Positions 6,023-7,250 of a DNA stretch of 7,250 nucleotides are shown in pieces; within the stretch, counting starts at the first letter, position 1; every line of letters begins with the position of its first letter. The stretch is from an uncultured Ruminococcus sp. (lineage in GTDB: Bacteria > Bacillota > Clostridia > Oscillospirales > Acutalibacteraceae): the NCBI GenBank assembly GCA_902783065.1, contig CACZPV010000028.1, positions 1 through 7,250 of the forward strand, read 5' to 3'. Position numbers and translations under genes: made by a program. The notes under the pieces are model-generated. The model was not told the origin of the DNA. It was given only the letters and a program-made list of their open reading frames with translations, and ran no database searches.

Positions 6023-6071
6023 GCATTTTTATAATTGGCTAATATACAATATTAGCCGATTGTAAAAATGC
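6023..6071. repeat. 49-nt near-perfect hairpin
   Basis: Two 23-base arms (6023-6045 and 6049-6071) pair completely, with two G-U pairs when read on the + strand, around the loop ACA. The inner 9 pairs are GGCTAATAT/ATATTAGCC. No T-run follows on either strand, so it is not a standard terminator. A small inverted-repeat element or an RNA-stabilising/processing stem is possible. Confidence 0.7.
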
Positions 6072-6110
6072 GAGGGTTTGCGTGCAGTCTGCGGCGGCAC
6101 ACAAACCTCC
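6072..6110. repeat. Second hairpin adjoining the 49-nt hairpin
   Basis: GGGTTTGCGTG (6074-6084) pairs with CACACAAACCT (6098-6108), with one mismatch (6081 with 6101) and one G-U pair, around a GC-rich 13-nt loop. It starts directly where the previous hairpin ends, so the two would stack in an RNA. Confidence 0.45.
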
Positions 6111-6239
6111 CTGAAAGTCAAAAATTTGTCTTTTTCGATGTAAAAGCCACGAAAATGACGGATTACAGCAGAGAAAAAATGTAAAACACATGATATCAAA
6201 AACTGCACAGGTTAAGGAATTTAGACTTTTACAATCGAC

Positions 6240-6245
6240 TATAAT
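6240..6245 (+). promoter_or_regulatory. -10 element candidate for the ATPase gene
   Basis: TATAAT lies 25 bp before the ATPase start codon. No good -35 is found at the right distance, so this may be an activator-dependent or weak promoter, or chance in AT-rich DNA. Confidence 0.3.
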
Positions 6246-6270
6246 ATACAATATTTTAAGGAGATCAGCT

Positions 6271-7250
6271 ATGAAAAAAACAAAAGTTAAAGACAATTCC
6301 GATAATGTCAGTCTTTCGGAGAATATTGAAAGGATTGCTTCTTCTCCCGGAATCGGGCTGACGGAGAAACAGGCGGAGAACCGTAAAAAAGAGGGGCTTT
6401 ATAATAAAAACACCCAACCGAAGGGAAAAAGTATTAAAAGAATTTTATATGATAATATTGTAACGCTGTTTAATATTTTAAATATTTTGCTTGGTATAGC
6501 AGTACTTTTTGTGGGATCATACAGAGATATGCTCTTTCTTGGTGTAATGTTTTTCAATACTACAATTGGTATTGTACAGGAACTGCGTGCGAAAAAAGCA
6601 ATCGAAAAATTGTCGATTGTATCAGAAACAAAAGCGACTGTTATACGTGATCGGAAAAAAATACATATTTCTACTGAAGATATTGTTTTAGACGATATTA
6701 TTGAGTTTTCGCAGGGAAATCAGATTCCTGTCGATTCCATTGTGGTATCCGGAGAATGTGAAGTAAATGAGTCTTTGCTGACCGGTGAATCCGATGCAAT
6801 TATCAAAAGAAAAGGTGATATGGTTCTCTCGGGAAGCTATGTTGTCAGCGGTAAATGTATAGCAAGAGTAGAACACGTTGCACAGGATAACTACGCTTCA
6901 AAAATTTCAGCCGAAGCAAAATATACCAAAAAGATCAATTCGGAAATTATGATTACACTACAGACTATTATACGTTTTCTGACGTTTATTATACTCCCGC
7001 TTTCGGCATTGCTTTTCCTGCGTCAATATAATCTGAATTTCGACAAATCTGTAATGGTTACAACCCTGTTCGGGGAAGTTTCGGAAAGCCTGCAAAAAGT
7101 AGTTGTGTCTACGGTAGCATCAATGACGAGTATTATTCCGGAAGGACTTATGCTGCTGACCAGTACTGTGCTTGCAGTGGCAGTAATAAGGCTATCTCAG
7201 CAGAAAGTGCTTGTTCAGGAATTATACTGTATAGAAACACTGGCAAGAGT
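6271..7250 (+). CDS. P-type cation-transporting ATPase, CtpE-like (N-terminal part, cut by window end)
   Basis: The reading frame is open from the ATG at 6271 to the window edge (326 full codons), with a strong ribosome binding site AAGGAG at 6258-6263. P-type ATPases move cations across the membrane using ATP. Seen here are a cytoplasmic N-terminal segment with a 'GLTEKQAENRKKEGLYN' cation-ATPase start (29-45), membrane helices near 63-82 and 87-103, the actuator domain with LTGES (TGES 171-174), a helix near 243-262, and helix 4 with 'IIPEGL' (PEGL 290-293). The text after it, 'KVLVQELYCIETLARV', leads straight into where the phosphorylated DKTGT motif should be, just past the edge. No heavy-metal-binding domain and no CPC motif are present. 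The sequence around helix 4 and VQEL most resembles the bacterial CtpE group, reported to carry calcium. Substrate assignment is inference; the rest of the gene is needed. Confidence 0.88.
   Translation, partial: MKKTKVKDNSDNVSLSENIERIASSPGIGLTEKQAENRKKEGLYNKNTQPKGKSIKRILYDNIVTLFNILNILLGIAVLFVGSYRDMLFLGVMFFNTTIGIVQELRAKKAIEKLSIVSETKATVIRDRKKIHISTEDIVLDDIIEFSQGNQIPVDSIVVSGECEVNESLLTGESDAIIKRKGDMVLSGSYVVSGKCIARVEHVAQDNYASKISAEAKYTKKINSEIMITLQTIIRFLTFIILPLSALLFLRQYNLNFDKSVMVTTLFGEVSESLQKVVVSTVASMTSIIPEGLMLLTSTVLAVAVIRLSQQKVLVQELYCIETLAR

Larger units (their letters stand above)
5871..6185. repeat. Degenerate direct repeat, two copies of about 110 bp
   Basis: Copy A (about 5871-5990) and copy B (about 6077-6185) share the same order of blocks: GTTGCGT / TTTGCGT, a GC-rich piece, CAAA..T.CCT, TCAAAA, TTTTCGA (5938-5944 in A), TAAAAGC, GAAAATG and GAGAAAAA. 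In the last 50 bases roughly 70% of positions agree by eye. A 49-nt hairpin lies between the copies. This looks like an old tandem duplication or two members of an intergenic repeat family. Confidence 0.5.
5717..6270. other. Gene-free, repeat- and hairpin-rich intergenic region
   Basis: No supported gene lies in these 554 bp. The first part (about 5750-5905) has islands much richer in G and C than the neighbourhood, with complementary segments: TAAGTT/AACTTA (5766-5771, 5787-5792), TGCGGCGA with TCGCCGCA (5773-5780, 5892-5899), and a hairpin at 5803-5817. The second part holds a 17-bp inverted repeat, a 49-nt hairpin and the second copy of a degenerate direct repeat, each listed separately. 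The sequence style suggests an intergenic repeat family or structured RNA rather than a simple leader. Confidence 0.6.

Noticed and set aside
1..7250. CRISPR array, insertion sequence, tRNA or rRNA genes
   Set aside because: No regularly spaced repeats, transposase frames or recognisable RNA gene cores were seen on either strand.

Overview
The window is low-GC DNA with strong AGGAGG-type ribosome binding sites, a sporulation gene, a glycogen branching enzyme with a lysine-rich tail, and a serine-rich lipoprotein. This suggests an endospore-lineage Firmicute of the class Clostridia, most likely a Ruminococcus-like Oscillospiraceae. The taxonomic call is inference from gene content and style; nothing in the window fixes the species.

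Layout, all genes on the + strand. (1) 1-518: a promoter region carrying a perfect 27-bp palindrome, then a small SCP2-type (sterol carrier protein-like) lipid-binding protein. (2) 519-676: a spacer with two inverted repeats. (3) 677-2596: a GH13 1,4-alpha-glucan branching enzyme (glgB) with intact catalytic residues, closed by a clear intrinsic terminator at 2601-2634. (4) 2635-3116: a gene-free stretch. Its first part (2662-2835) is GC-richer than its surroundings and can be folded by hand into several nested stems, so it is a candidate structured RNA. Its last part carries a sigma-A-like promoter. (5) 3117-3812: a secreted lipoprotein made almost entirely of Ser/Thr/Gln/Glu-rich low-complexity sequence. 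(6) 3907-4635: an orphan HPr-kinase-like P-loop protein. (7) 4697-5716: spoVAD, preceded by a near-ideal sigma-G (forespore) promoter. (8) 5717-6270: a gene-free stretch packed with hairpins, a GC-rich island and a degenerate direct repeat of about 110 bp. (9) 6271 to the window edge: the N-terminal 326 residues of a P-type cation ATPase that resembles the CtpE (calcium) group.

The genes do not form one operon. Most have their own leader, and only the kinase and spoVAD are close (61 bp apart). The best-supported regulatory statement is that spoVAD is a separate sigma-G transcription unit with neither spoVAC nor spoVAE beside it. A possible functional thread is calcium: SpoVAD belongs to the machinery that loads calcium dipicolinate into spores, and the downstream ATPase resembles calcium-transporting pumps, but this link is speculative. 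No complete system of a previously unknown kind is evident. The least explained parts are the two long intergenic regions (2662-2835 and 5717-6190).
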